A stretch of 64,000 nt of DNA from Odontesthes bonariensis (GCF_027942865.1 NC_134516.1:22407822-22471821), one strand, 5' to 3'; counted from the first letter of the stretch, positions 36,801 to 49,200 are shown. Notes: generated by a model not told the origin, from the letters alone. Translations and numbers: made by a program.

Positions 36801-38737
36801 TAAAGGGGACGTTCGTTTTTTTTTTAAACCTGGACCTTATTTCTGGCATAAAATACGTTCATCTACTCACCGATAACAGTTTGGTGAAAGTCACTCAAGA
36901 TCCGCATATATCCATATAACAGGACAGAGACAATACAGCCTCTAAATAAGGCATTATCACAGCTCATTCACTCCGTGCTCTGTGACGGTCGGCTATCTTT
37001 ACACAGAGTTTGCGACTGCTAGTTTTGTGCAACATGGCAATTTGGAAATGCGCAATAACGAACTATGTTACCAGCAGCAGTAGCAAATTCTGTGTAAAGA
37101 TGCTGCGGCGGCGGCGATGACGTCATCCCGGTAGACGCCTGTGTAGAAAATCCCCGATAACAACAACACGGCAGCTGTGAGCTAACAGTGCAATAGTACG
37201 TGTTCATTCATTCATTCGTCTTAAAGTATTAGTGAAATAAAGACAGATAATGCCTTATTTAGAGGCTGTATCGTCTCTGCCCTGTTCTCTCCCGTTATAT
37301 GGATATACGCGGATATAGAGTGATCTAAATAGCGTCCGAAGGACGCCGACTTTCACCAAACTGAACTTCCCCTTTAAATCTGAAGCACACTTAAGGCGGC
37401 GCTCCTCTACCTGGCACTTCTGGTGTGCTGAGCAGCTCCACAGCGTAGTCATCTTTGAACGCCGTCTCCAGCACATGTCCAAGCAGGGCAGCACAAGAAC
37501 GCCAGTATGCCTGAGGGGAAAAGGGACACGATCAGTCCCAAAACATGTCACATAACCAACTAATACGGTTTTAACTTCTTACAGAAGAATCAATAATCAA
37601 AGAATAACTATAGAGAACATTACATTTATATCTGATTTGAGTTACAGCTCAGCTGTGCCATTTAATTGGACCATCGTCCTCGTCACAGTAGAAATGAAGC
37701 TCGAACAGAGCACAGAGGCCCATTTGAGTCGAGCTGGTCAGACTCATACAGGAGGGCTTTGACTTTCAAAACATTATCCAGTGTGTATATTTGGGAGGCT
37801 GAAGTCTTTGGCAACTCAAAAACAGGGATAAAAACAACATAAACCTGCCACTTTGATTTGAGGCCCTGGGTTTGACCATTTCATTCAGCGAGTTCTACGT
37901 AACTTTCCCAGCTCAGATCAAAAAAATCCAGCCTCCTCGTCTTAATCGCCACCCGATTAAAACCCGACGGAACTCTCTTGCTCTCGCTTTGTGCTTTTCT
38001 TTTATTAACAAATCCTCATTCCACTTAATTAGTTCACTTTAGAGCACAATGAGATAACGACTCTCAAAATGTGCCTTCTTATTTTTTGCCTGTCAGAAGT
38101 TTGAAATTCTGATTTCCCCCATTTGTCATTTCCAGTAATGCACCATCAGCAGCGCCACCATTAACAAATCAAACCTGTTCCTTTTGCTGAAAACCAGCTT
38201 ATCAGCAGCAGTTCTTTACATTGGCCTCTTAAAGCTTAAAGCACAGAAGAATGGAGCGACAGTGAAGCCCAGGTTTATGGAGCTAATGCAATGCGAGGAA
38301 TTATGCGTTTCAACCTGCAGCTGGTTGTCATTTTAACAACTTAGGCCTGTTCGACACATGACCCGCAGTGAGATTGAGCCTATAAAGCGGGATCAGTACC
38401 GGCTGTTCGTGGCTGAGCAGCAGATAAGGTAAATAGGAGTATTTGAGAATAAAACTGCCAGTAAAGTATCTTCTCACTGGATGGGAAGTAGTGGGAGCTT
38501 TCAGGCCTTTTACTGCATGCTCTGTTGTACAGTAATAACGTGCTCCATGGGTTACGAAGTACTAACAATGTCAAAAGATGCAGACCCTGTGAAAGTGAGG
38601 GGTTCACACCCTAAAACACAACGAGGTGAAGAAAGGTGGGGAATTTTCTTTAAACTGTGCAGCAGCACTGACGACTTCTCTTTTAAAATTAAATACATTT
38701 TTTGTTTCAGTTGTTTTAACATCAAATTAGCCTTGTA

Positions 38738-38776
<39 letters not shown>

Positions 38777-41700
38777 GTGGAAAAGATTATTCCTTCCTTT
38801 TTGCTGTTGAAGTACCTGGTTGACGAGCGTTGGGTCATAATCTTTGAATGTGAGCAGAGTGAGCGAGCAGGAGTGGGTAAGGGGCTTGTGCAGGGGCCAC
38901 GGTTCCCCGTCCACCAATGCCAGAGCCGAGCTGTTCACATGATGTTCTGTCAGATCTGAATGAAACAAGAATTCATCTGTGAGCAAACACAAAACTCTCA
39001 AATATATATGTACGGGAAAACTGAAGAGGGGGAGAAATTCAGTTTGAGAGCCCCAGTTGTTCCATATTCAGATTATAAGACTTGTGAACACTTTCACTTA
39101 CGTCTGGCACAGCTAAGCGGAGTGGACATTCCTCTGTTCATGATGAGGGTTGTGCCAACCAGTCCCGGGCCCTGCATGGACACCTCTATCTTCTCAATAC
39201 GGGGGTACAGAGCTCTCTGTCTGGCTTGCTCTCTGGAAAACACAGCGCTGCGCTGGCTGCGAACCTCGGCAGGCGATGGGCGCAGAGCTGCTGCGGAGGA
39301 TGCAAAGCCTGTGTGTGAGAGGGGCGGAATAAACAAACAAAACTTCTTACAGGAACATGTCATCACAGCTTCACACCAGTTTGTTATTGGAATGAATTTG
39401 ATTCAACGAGGCCCCCCAGAAGGCGGTGGAATTTTCCATGTTCGTTAACTCTACGCAGCACATGACAGCGACCTAAAATACACGTCCTCCCTCTCGATTT
39501 TTACCCAATATGGCCGAGGTTAAAAGTTACGTTGATCTGAAGCTCTGCTTCAGCTATCGAATGGGCAGCGTTTAAAAAAAACAAAACAAAACAAACAACT
39601 TGACTTTGAACCCAATATCGCCGTTTCCTACAAGGCAAAAAAACATGGGACTCACCACACTAAGACGTCGCTCATTCAGCTTTTTTAATTTGGTGAAAAT
39701 CAAACACAAATATGACACGAAACAAATGCATTTGTCAATAAAAAATTGTTGTGATTTTTTTGCTAAAAAAAAATAATAATAATAATTATGGAATCACCTT
39801 GTAATTCACCTTTCTAAAATTGGAAGTCTAAATTTGTCAATGAGTCTGCAGACAGACTGTAGAATATATGATGAGACGTTCATTCATCGCCTTACACGCT
39901 GATGTTCAAGAGATTTCACAAGCAGGCTGAGTGGAAAATCTTATTACAAGCAACCGCTCCGGATCTATAGAACATTTCAGCACATTTCCAGTGCATGTGT
40001 GAAAAAGTGAGATCATAAAACTCCTTCAAGAATGTCATTGAACTTAGAGATGATGGTTGTTCCCAGTCAGCTGTGTCTAAAAGATAATGGGGAGGTTGTG
40101 GAAGAGAAACATAAAGGCGGACTGAAGAAGACGTCAAAGCGTCAGGACGTAAAACTCAAAGCAATATGCCTTGAAAACAGAGGATGCACGACAAAAAATA
40201 AGAAAGAAAATAAAAAGACAGAAAGAGGAGTCAATGTTTGTGAGGGAAATGTGATTTTCATCAAGAAAAGCCAAACGCAAACCATGACAACTACCTAAAC
40301 AGACGAAAACAAGGTTACAGTGGGGGAAAGAGAACTGTGGATGATTGGATGAAAGCAATGAATCAACAATATGCTTTGGACAAGGAGATGATGCTGTAAC
40401 CTTAGTTTGGTCCAATGAAACAGAGAGATAACTCATTTCCACAATCATTGGTTATATGGGGCAGATGTCAGGTGAAGGACCGGGGAAGATGGCGGCCATT
40501 AACTCTACAGTAAATGCACAAATGAGATAAGAACCAAATATTTTAGCCATGGACTGTAGAAGTTAAATCAGGATCAAGCTTGGTCAGAGTAAAATGCCAG
40601 ACTTAAGCACACCATAAATAAAGATATTTACAGCTAAACAAAAACACTCCCAGCAATTTAACACCAATAAGTCGAAACTCGGATGAGTTCAGGGTAGAAC
40701 TTTTTCACCATTCTGTGACCCAACTCTGCAGTTGTAGTTATTTGGATTTTATTTTTGGCAAATATCAGTTTAAACTCTTACACAAGGAACACAACCCTTC
40801 TCAAAATGATTAAACCCCAGAATGTCTCCTATAGACAGCCGTCATTTTAAATCAAGGTAGGTGTGGCATACATTTTGAGAGCAATATCTCACGTTCTATG
40901 AAACTGGAAATAACATTTTTAAAGAAACTGCTCATTTATCAGTTTTAATATCCTCTTGTAATCATAACAAAAGGATCAAGTACAAAAAACATTTTAACTT
41001 AAGAGTAAATGGAATCTGATGCAAAGTAAACTGGACCCTGCTCAAACATAGCATCAGTATACGTTCAAGGTTATGTGATAACAAGAAGACAACTTGAAAT
41101 TATAGTTGTGAAAGCACCTGAGACACACTGAAATCTGATCACTCACACCATTTCTGAAAGGGGCGTGGACCATCAATACCACTGATGTTTGTGTAAAGCG
41201 CAGGACTGGTATTGGTACTGTCATGGAAAGGCACTTTGCTTCTTGTACTTGACTCTCATGTTCCATTCAGTCAGGTATTGATGTACATTTGCAGACTTCA
41301 TTCTGCTCTGTTTAAGTCCTGTTTTTTTTTCCACCGCACGTGATGCATGTTGCACACATACATGGTCACTCCAGAAATATATTAATGCCAGCTGTGAACT
41401 GGCACAGGCAGAGCCGTCCGCTTGTGCACGCATGCTAATGTTAGCTGTACTCAGCTGTGATGCATCATGGGAAAGGTCCTATAGAATTCAAGCAACTTTG
41501 TCACCTTTAACATCATTTATTAGCCAATTATGAATTATTGTTCAGAAAAAAATAACTGTGATTTACTTGTTTTTATGTACAGAGATACTGACACAACCAC
41601 ATTAATAACAATATGCATATGATTTTTTTTTTTCCTCAGTCGAAATAACAAAAATAATAAACAAAAGTATAATTATCTAACGTTTTACGCTTGCAATCAC

Positions 41701-41789
41701 AACCACTTAGTTAGCTCTCGCGCTAATGCTACGTAAGATAACAGGTACTTACGGCGCTGAAAGACTTGACACACGGTCCTGGTCGCCAT
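27831..41789 (-). CDS. mrpl39: mitochondrial ribosomal protein L39 (mL39)
   Basis: Ten coding exons, in transcript order: 41789-41753, 39308-39102, 38955-38816, 37510-37411, 36679-36612, 34210-34098, 33929-33864, 33753-33600, 31673-31626 and 27905-27831. They total 1008 nt and encode 335 aa (human 338). All are GT-AG with matching phases. mL39 is a structural protein of the mitochondrial large ribosomal subunit, related to the N-terminal TGS and editing regions of threonyl-tRNA synthetase. Residues 1 to about 40 form an Arg/Ser/Ala-rich targeting sequence. Family landmarks include [72 protein letters not shown] and [13 protein letters not shown]. The C-terminal tail differs from mammals: a Pro-rich segment ending in PPTNQ. 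The 5' half is compact, while later introns carry several transposons. Mammalian MRPL39 is divergent from JAM2, but here both are on the minus strand. Confidence 0.93.
27906..31625. other. mrpl39 last intron
   Basis: A 3.7-kb intron before the terminal coding exon. It contains the dispersed repeat at 28985-29270 and otherwise AT-rich sequence. No further exon is supported. Confidence 0.5.
28985..29270. mobile_element. dispersed teleost repeat (retroposon-like)
   Basis: The stretch around CGTCATATGTGCAGTTAG and CCCTGTACAATGAAATTC is a repeat I recognise as common in many fish genomes, followed by A/T-rich sequence. I cannot name its family or orientation from this copy, and the right boundary is approximate. 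Confidence 0.5.
31760..32430 (+). mobile_element. decayed Tc1-like transposon in mrpl39 intron
   Basis: The plus strand shows scattered Tc1 transposase words: an AAGCAGAAGCC(A)TT-like piece at about 32038-32052, a TTTGCCAAAAGACACATGAA piece (FAKRHMK) at 32086-32105, and a following TCTGATG(T)A stretch. The order matches fish Tc1 elements. The CAGACCCTTT phrase occurs twice (about 31775 and 31925). Numerous stops show it is dead. It lies antisense to mrpl39. Confidence 0.65.
34211..34323. other. short flank of mrpl39 intron 5, with TTA target duplication
   Basis: Intron DNA between the exon at 34098-34210 and the Harbinger-like element. It ends in TTA (34321-34323), repeated at 36504-36506 on the other side of the element. 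Confidence 0.6.
34955..35731. mobile_element. nested AT-flanked element (ISL2EU-like) inside the Harbinger-like element
   Basis: The left end AGAGCTTGAAAGTCCCGCC is answered on the right (35713-35731) by its exact reverse complement, GGCGGGACTTTCAAGCTCT. AT flanks both ends (34953-34954 and 35732-35733), though TA could also be the duplication. Inside, the minus-strand frame at 35431-35219 (70 codons) includes [18 protein letters not shown], which resembles the start of the SWIM/YqaJ-type proteins carried by fish transposons. A 2-bp AT duplication plus a YqaJ-type partner gene is the pattern I recall for ISL2EU elements. The transposase is absent. Confidence 0.55.
35923..36198 (-). pseudogene. 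MADF-domain accessory protein of the Harbinger-like element, fragment
   Basis: A 91-codon open frame. Residues about 14-75 fit a MADF (Myb/SANT-like in Adf-1) DNA-binding domain: an acidic-to-basic first helix ([12 protein letters not shown]) and a third helix ([19 protein letters not shown]) with the conserved Trp and Leu-Arg-Asp-Arg. Such proteins help Harbinger transposases bind element ends. No upstream or downstream partner exon is seen, so it is probably non-functional alone. The assignment is from recalled family pattern. Confidence 0.55.
36804..37373. mobile_element. TTAA-flanked palindromic element, copy 2, complete
   Basis: The element is flanked by TTAA at 36800-36803 and 37374-37377. 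The left end AGGGGACGTTCG and the right end TGAACTTCCCCT are inverted. Internal arms match copy 1 at 9313: the ATAAAATACGTTCATCTACT block, the GATAATGCCTTA block and the CCGAAGGACGCCGACTTT block. It is 570 bp, with no coding capacity. It lies in the mrpl39 intron between the exons at 36679 and 37411. Confidence 0.85.
38739..38776. repeat. (AAT)n microsatellite
   Basis: About 12 AAT repeats in an mrpl39 intron, 40 bases from the exon at 38816. Confidence 0.95.
40030..40700 (+). mobile_element. decayed Tc1-like transposon, mrpl39 intron 1
   Basis: The plus strand at about 40036-40088 reads as a worn helix-turn-helix start ([17 protein letters not shown]). At about 40457-40520 the order is G-x-G-x-(K)-x-x-x-I-N-S-T-V-N-A, which is typical after the Tc1 WGC motif. 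Frameshifts and stops are frequent, and the borders are approximate. The rest of intron 1 (39309-41752) is AT-rich without other calls. Confidence 0.5.
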
Positions 41790-42020
41790 TGTGACGAATA
41801 CTTCTACGTTTGCATAAACGAAATAGTTAAAAAGAAATGAAAAAGAGCAAAAGGACAAATGTTTGTTACGAACGCCTGCGGTTGAAGGACGCCATGCATG
41901 TTTTGTGTGCAACGTCTAATTCCGTTCGGAGAGGACCAGGAAGTGAAGCTGAAAGTTCCGCGTTGAATAATTGCTGCTTTTCCGGTTCATGACAGCAGAT
42001 GTCACTGTTGACGACAGATT
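41790..42020 (-). promoter_or_regulatory. mrpl39: mrpl39 promoter region with ETS (GABP/NRF-2) sites
   Basis: Upstream of the mrpl39 start on the minus strand there is CACTTCCTGGT (plus ACCAGGAAGTG, 41935-41945) and an ACCGGAAA site (plus TTTCCGGT, 41978-41985). Paired ETS motifs near the start are typical of nuclear genes for mitochondrial ribosomal proteins. The start site is not determined. Confidence 0.5.
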
Positions 42021-43000
42021 CTCCGTCTCTGTCACGGAAGCCGTGCTACATGCTATAGTGTTAGTCCTAACAGCTTAAAGGCTTCTTCTCTAAAACTTTT
42101 CATATTGTTACAGCCACCAGCGTTAAGTTTTGTTATTTCTGATCGTTTCTGTTGTAGTTAATTCACTTTCATGCATGGGAATGAGGGGTACACTCACTTG
42201 ACATGATAAATTATCCCCTCTTCCAATTCTCTTATGTGCATTACATTTACTAACATGCTGCAAGTCCATTTCTATTTTCGTAAGAAGGTGAAGACATAAC
42301 CTGCCCACCTCTGCATCCCACTGACTAGCACTAACTGTCTTCACCGAATTGTTTGGTTAAGTTAATGCGTGAGATTAGGTGGCACTGATTTTTTAATTAA
42401 TACTTATCCTAACTCCGGATGTATGACAACCTATTCATAATACTGGCCCATCTATGGCAAAGTACTTACTTTGAGCCATTTTTCATAACAGAGGGCAGTT
42501 ATTGCTACATGGTTTGCTAAAAAAAAGAATAATATTCATTAAACAAAAGGTATACTCACCACTCCAGGCGTCTACACTCATGCTTTCACGAGTGTTGAAA
42601 GACAATTACTCTCATGCTGACTGGATGCAATCCAAAGTTATTATTATGAATCCTAAGTCTCGCATCCTTTAATGGTCTCTAATGGTATTCAGAATTTGAC
42701 AAATGCTCTTTGGATTTTTCAGGACCAGAATCAGCAGTAAGTGTTGGCAATAATGCCAGCGACTGAAGCAGGAGGATGCCTGGCCCGGGAATACAGCAGC
42801 TGCAGGACGAAAACATCATAAATCATCTTGACTCGGCTAAAGATACTGCCAGATTACAGTTAAATGGGAGAGCTGAAAGGCTAATTCAAAATATATGCAA
42901 ATGTATGGCCCCTGGAGGTTATGGATAAAGAAAAGAAAGAGTTTAAAGTCTTTCAAACACATGCAGAATGATATTTGATCAATAAATACACTTGACACGC
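42021..43000. other. intergenic, mrpl39 promoter to rap2a 3' end
   Basis: About 1 kb of AT-rich DNA without recognisable genes. It marks the junction between a chromosome-21-type and a chromosome-13-type block relative to human. Confidence 0.5.
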
Positions 43001-44026
43001 TTGTGCATAAAGTTTTATTTTTTGTTGAAAATAAGTGTTTTCTGACATCAATCCACTAACATATCTGATGTGACATAAGATAGATGAACTACACACTGAC
43101 ACTGATGTTCACTTCATACAATGTACGGTAACAAGGCATTTGTATTGTCTGTAATGTGAAAAGACAAGTGTCCGTACGACTGAATTACTGACTGACTGAT
43201 CAGCTGATCTATTGATTGACTGATTGATACTGTCTCTTTGGGTGAGATTGATTGTACTCAATGTCAGTGTGGCAGTACAGCTTCATGCACACGTTATCCA
43301 CAGTATGTCAGCATTTTGGATCTTCTGCATGAATATCCCCAAAGGTGCGGTTTTCTTTTTTAGACATTCGTTCATCTTTTCATTCATTCGGAGTTAGGCG
43401 GGTCTGCTGTGAAATGAACTTCCAGTGCGACTCCTTCACAGTGGTGTTGCGTATCTTTTCAGATACTTAGTGATAGGTCTTGCACTGTCAAAAATGTCCT
43501 AAAAGTGCAAACAGAAAGACACAAGCAGAAGAAGAAGAAAAAAAAAAAAGAAAAAGAAAAGAAGCATAAAACTGCTGAGCGCGCTGCCATCCCTGCTCGG
43601 ACATATGGCTGCTTTCCTTAAAGCATTTTGCACTGTGATCCTCTCAGTTGATGTCTTTGGCACCGCGCTGCTTTCGGGGAAATCCCCGGGAAATTCACTC
43701 TTGAATAATCGGCAGGATGGTGACGAATGCTGGAGGTCAACGTGTTGCTCTTTCTTTCAAGTGAAAATCCACCTTGTGTCAAGAGAGGTGATGAAAGTTG
43801 AAATCTAATTCCCCATAACCTACTTTGTCTAACGCTGGCTCAGTGAGTGATTTCCTACATTTCCCAAAATTCCTCTTGTCCAGAGGGCAGGCGCAGAAAG
43901 CAGGTAGAAATAGTAATAGCAAGAGTGGATTTTTCCTGTAAAATTCTCTTTAAACTGTCTAACACGAATACATTTGCACTCTAATTTCTACTCTCCCCAC
44001 CATCCACCACCCGACCCACCCGGCTG
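43000..44026 (-). other. rap2a: 3' UTR of rap2a
   Basis: This runs from the stop codon at 44027 down to a poly(A) signal, plus TTTATT at 43014-43019 (AATAAA on the minus strand). No other gene interrupts it. An A/G-rich tract lies at about 43525-43562. Confidence 0.55.
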
Positions 44027-44375
44027 CTACTGTATGCTGCAGGTGGGGCAGCAGGTCTCTCTCCGGTCAGGCAGAGGGCAGAAGTCCATCTGCCTGACGA
44101 TCTCGGCGAAAAGCTCATCCACCATCGTCTTGCTCTTGGCTGACGTCTCCATGAAGGGGCAGCCCCAGTCCTCAGCCAGTGCCTGGCCCTCGCTCGGGGA
44201 CACTTCCCTCTCGTCCTCCAGGTCCACCTTGTTACCCACCAGCACCACCGGCACCTGCTGGTACCTGCAACGTGAGACAGAGAAGCTGAAATGTGCTGCC
44301 TTTTGTTCAAACTGAGACAGCAGGAAATTCCTAAAACCTTAGAGAGAAAGTGGGAAGGGAGGGAGAGAATAAAAT

Positions 44376-44412
<37 letters not shown>

Positions 44413-46145
44413 GGCCTAAATACTGTATTTGTTAGATGCTGAAACAATAAGAGTGATGAACAATGCACAGTGGAGCTACATTCAGCTCCGGCTTCCCAGG
44501 AAGCTCCCATAACTCCCCTGGTATTTAATACCAGTAGGAGGTCCCATTAGGAATCTGTCACAGAAAGAGTATCTGCCTCTGTTTGAATACACTGATGCTC
44601 TATTTATTTCTAGATGCACTGTATATGATGCATCTGTATGCCACGCAAGCTGTGCATTTAATGGCTTCCGACTCGTTTAAAATCATTAGCTCTCCACTTA
44701 GCATCATCTCGATCATGCACGAAGGCACGTCTTTGAGCATAAAAAGCTTTCATCCCCAGCAGAGTGTGGCTGACAATCCCAGTTCTCTTCTCTCTCAGCC
44801 ATCAATACAAGGAAACCAGGCTGAGGAGAGTAATGGAATAAGTTACTGAATAATTAAATAAAGCTAATGTGCTGATCTCACATTGGGCAATGTGAACATT
44901 GGCCTCTGAAGCAATTATTTTCTCCCCCATATTCATATAATATACGTTACCAGTTCATTGTAGCGGAACAGATGACACCTGTAATACATAAACCCTTCAT
45001 GGGTCACTTCACAAACGTAAGAGAAAAATGACTTAAAGTTAACATCTCACTTAAAAATACCTCAAATATGTTTGGTGGGATGAAAGTCTGGTGGCATATG
45101 TGGGCAGGTCGCTGTTTTCACTTTTATCTTTGTAAAGTGCTTTGGAGCATTATCCTGTTGGAGGATTTCCCTTCTGTCATGCTTCTGATGACCAGGAGCC
45201 AATTTGTAACCGTCATCTCCTTGAGCTTTTTAAACTCGTGCAGCCCCATATCATCACACTCCCTCCTCTGTGCTTCACTGTCAGTACTATGCATTCGCTG
45301 TGCTGGTCCTGGCCTGGACCTATCCGAGATGAGCACGTTTATTTTGGTCTCATTCGACCTTTAAAGGTGCTCGTTTTTATTGTCTACAGCAAATGTTCCT
45401 CTTGAGGTTTAGTTTTTTTATTTGAGCCTCGTGACGTTTGAATTGAATGGCGACAGCATTTTACAAAGTTTTAGCACACAACAGTTGGTGCACTTCAAAG
45501 GATGCCACTTGTAAATTCCACTGTAATGAATCCTGATGGGACTTAATTCAAACACAAGATATTTCATTTCTGTTAGATGTCCTTCGTGAAATAACTGCAC
45601 AATGTCAATTACAGTGGGTATATTTTCTCACAACAGGTAATAGCACAGACTGGCTAATAGCCTCGGCCATCAGTCATTCCTAAGTGCTCTCAAGCCCAGC
45701 TTATTGATCTGCTGCTGCAATTGAGAAATTAGGCTCTTATCTACAAATTGGTGGCCTGCTGCCACACAGCTCAACTGGGAAAAGAGCTTAGGCGTGGAAA
45801 AGAGCTGGCAAACATCTCACTGAGCAAATGAGGGCCAGAGACGCAGAGGGAAATGTGCAGGCAGCAGTGTGTAGTACACTCAAGGGCCAGCTGAAGGATT
45901 CTTGAGGAAGACAGCTATGTTTTGCAAATGCTAAGGGTGCTGTTCAGGTGACTTCTGCCCTCCTCTTACGCCCCCTCAATCCCACCCCAGAGGAATTCCC
46001 ACGGAAGGAAGAGCCTTTCAAAAAGTGGTCGTATATGATGGTATCAGTTGTTGATTTAAGCGACGAAAACGCACTCATAAAAGTCCCAAATGCCAAAAAA
46101 AAATTCCCTGCAGCTCGACTCCGTCCCCCACAGCCGCTGCCCTTA

Positions 46146-46216
<71 letters not shown>

Positions 46217-49200
46217 CAGCTGACCTCAGCAGGACAAGCATCTCGCACGGCCTGTGTGTTTGGAAAGCTGGAGTCTGGAGGGTGTGAAGTGTGAACAAGG
46301 AGAGCATCACACAGACAAATGCAATCTGACAGCTTTGCAGGAGAAACTATATATAACTACAAAGACAGAGGGAGAGCCAGCTTCTCCAGGGTGGGGTGGT
46401 GCGTTTGTACGGAGATTGTTTGTTACAGCATCAAACTGTCTCTCCTTCCTCGCCAGATGAGGGGAAGCTGCTCTACACAGCATGAAGAAACCTCGTCCCA
46501 TAGGGATCTATAGGCCAGTGTCATGTATTATTGAACGATCCGTCAGTCAGTGCTTGGGGTTAAACACTAAAGTGCTTCATTGCTTCTCAAGCGACAGTGT
46601 TCAATACGACCTTTGCACTATGAATGAAATATTCACCTTTTTTTCTGGATTTTGGATGTGAAATATATTCACGAGTCCTTCTCTATGCTTCTTATGCATA
46701 AATACAGCATTGTCTCCATAATAGTTGAGGCACTGGAGCATAATCACTTCAGTTCACGTTATGTTACAGTAAAGACATGACTGTCATGTTGATGCATAAA
46801 TAAATAAGTAAGCACAAACCATGCATATCTAAAAACTGTAACATATTTCGTCATGTCCAGATCCAACCTTGTTTACTAATTCTAACCATGACAGTGTGGT
46901 TTTACCTCTCAACTCCTAACCACTCACGACTGAGACCAAGCACAGAATTTAAAGGACTGTTTTTGTCTGATGGATCTCAATCCTGAGCTCCCTCACAATA
47001 GAGAAAGTGGATTGATACTATCCATCAAACAGCTTCCTCCACACCACATTGTCAGGCAGCCAGACATCACAGGTGATGCAGCGACACGTGGCAGTAAAAT
47101 GTCATCACGTAAGAAGAGCGTCAGCAGATGTCTTGAAAAAACTATGAACTCTCACACTTATAATAATAACATACGACTATTCTACTCTTCACTACACCGT
47201 TTATACTTTATGCATGCTGTTGCTTTGCATATTAAGATGCTGCAAACAAAAAGAGCTCATAGAAAATGACCCATTCTTAAAGATTAACGAGAATTAGAAT
47301 AGATCAAAACAGCTCCACCTTGACCAGCTACAACATTAAAATACGGTCATGAACCAAAAAAAACACCAAATCTACAGGTACTGTTCTTCATTTGTAAAAA
47401 GCACAGCTATACAAAACAATCTGTATAATTTTTTTCATTGTTTTTATAAAACAGATGAGTCCTCACAGTGAGAGATGATGACAAAGAATTTGTACAGCTT
47501 GGAGGTTGTCCTGTCATGTTCTGTGAGTCGTGTTTTAAATGCAAAACTGTTGAAACGAAAACCAGAGAAAGATGGGCAGTAATGCAAATTTGTTGCAAGA
47601 ATTGGAAACCATCTATTTTGGGGATTATCTGCACACTTGGCATGTGTTTGGTTGGCTGGAGCTGCAAGCTGTACGAATATGAAGCTTTTTGTTTTCCTAA
47701 TGCAGTGGGAGAGAAGCCATTTTTGGATTTTTTTTGCAGAGCTGCCACCAGCAGGTGGCCGACAGAATAAAAAATCATGTGGAGCTCAGTGTTCACTTCT
47801 TCGATATAGCTGTAAAGAAAAACTCTGGCTCAGCTGCAGGGTGTAAAGTGCTGCGTCGTAGCGTTCTGCAGCCATCATCTGTGCCCCGGGTTGAGATGCT
47901 GCATTCTCACAGTGCACGTGGAATCTGGAACAAATTACAAAAAAAAAATAGTACCTTCCATTTAACTCTGCAGGGTGTTGTTCCAGATGCCCCCCCCCCC
48001 ACACACACACACTATAAAGAATTTGTTTATAACTCAGCCAAAAAAAAGAAAAAGTTGGCATCTACATTTTCCATTTAATACATTATTAGTTCACCTGCTG
48101 AGCTAAATGGCGGCAGTGACTTCACTTACCCGTTTTCACAAGCTTCACAGCACTGGCAAACACACAAGCAAATTCCAAGCTAACACGAAGCCCTCCAACC
48201 CTGCCGACGCCTCTTTGCTTTAAGCATCTGTTGTTAATTGATACTTGGGGCTGTTACAATGTGCGACAGGCAGCCTTGTATCTGCTCGTAGATCCGGACA
48301 GGAGAATTGCGGCATATCCACAAAACTCCCACATGGAGTTACTGCTGGAAAGCAAAAGCCTCTATAGCTTCTTCAGCGCCGACACTTTAGCACCCTGACA
48401 ACGTGGAGAAGGAACCGAGGAAAGAAAATAAACTGCAAACATTCCTGTGATAAACATGCGAGCAGAGAGAGCCTGCACAGCAGATGGAGAAGGCCTTTTT
48501 AAGTGTTTAAGGATGAAACCCCAAGCTTCATTTTCATGTTTAATGGTGCAGCCCAGCTCCTCCAGATAAGCTCATTTTCTTTAGACATTAAAAGGAATAC
48601 TTTCAGAGACATTGGCTGGATTTCTTTTCTTGGTTGTTGAAGATGTTTCACATGTTATCCTCAGTTCTTCACATTAGTTCTGCTATTTAAAGTCTTTAAT
48701 GCAGTTTAGTGGAAGAAAACGGGTCACCCTCCACCACCCCCATCCCTGACCCGCCCATAGAGGGTCACACACACACACGTGTGTTAATGTTGTGAAAAGT
48801 GCACCGTGCCTCTCGGCCAATGGCAGCTGGGATAGGCTCCGGCCCACTGCCACCTTAAACGGTATAAAGCAGGTAAAAAAAGGAAAAAAAAAAGGAGAGA
48901 TGGATGAAAAATTTGATGATGACTGAAACTGGGTGACGAAAACTGGAAACAAACTTAAAAGACACCTATTTCCTAACTTTTTGAACCCTCTGTAGATATT
49001 CCCACGGGATCCGAGATCCCAATCTCCCTTTTTCTGTAGCTGCAGCTAGAGTTGATAATCATTTAAATCATCTAAATGTGGGAAAGTCCAGATACACATC
49101 AAAGTATTTTTTGTAGCCCTCAGGGGGTTACAAGATAAGTTGGAGAGTTTGCGAGATAATTAACGAGCTAGAAACTGTTTCTTTTTTCAGTTTTTTTTTT

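Noticed and set aside
43981-44310. Minus-strand 109-codon Arg-rich frame
   Set aside because: Shifted frame over the second rap2a exon; the correct frame gives the GTPase C-terminus.
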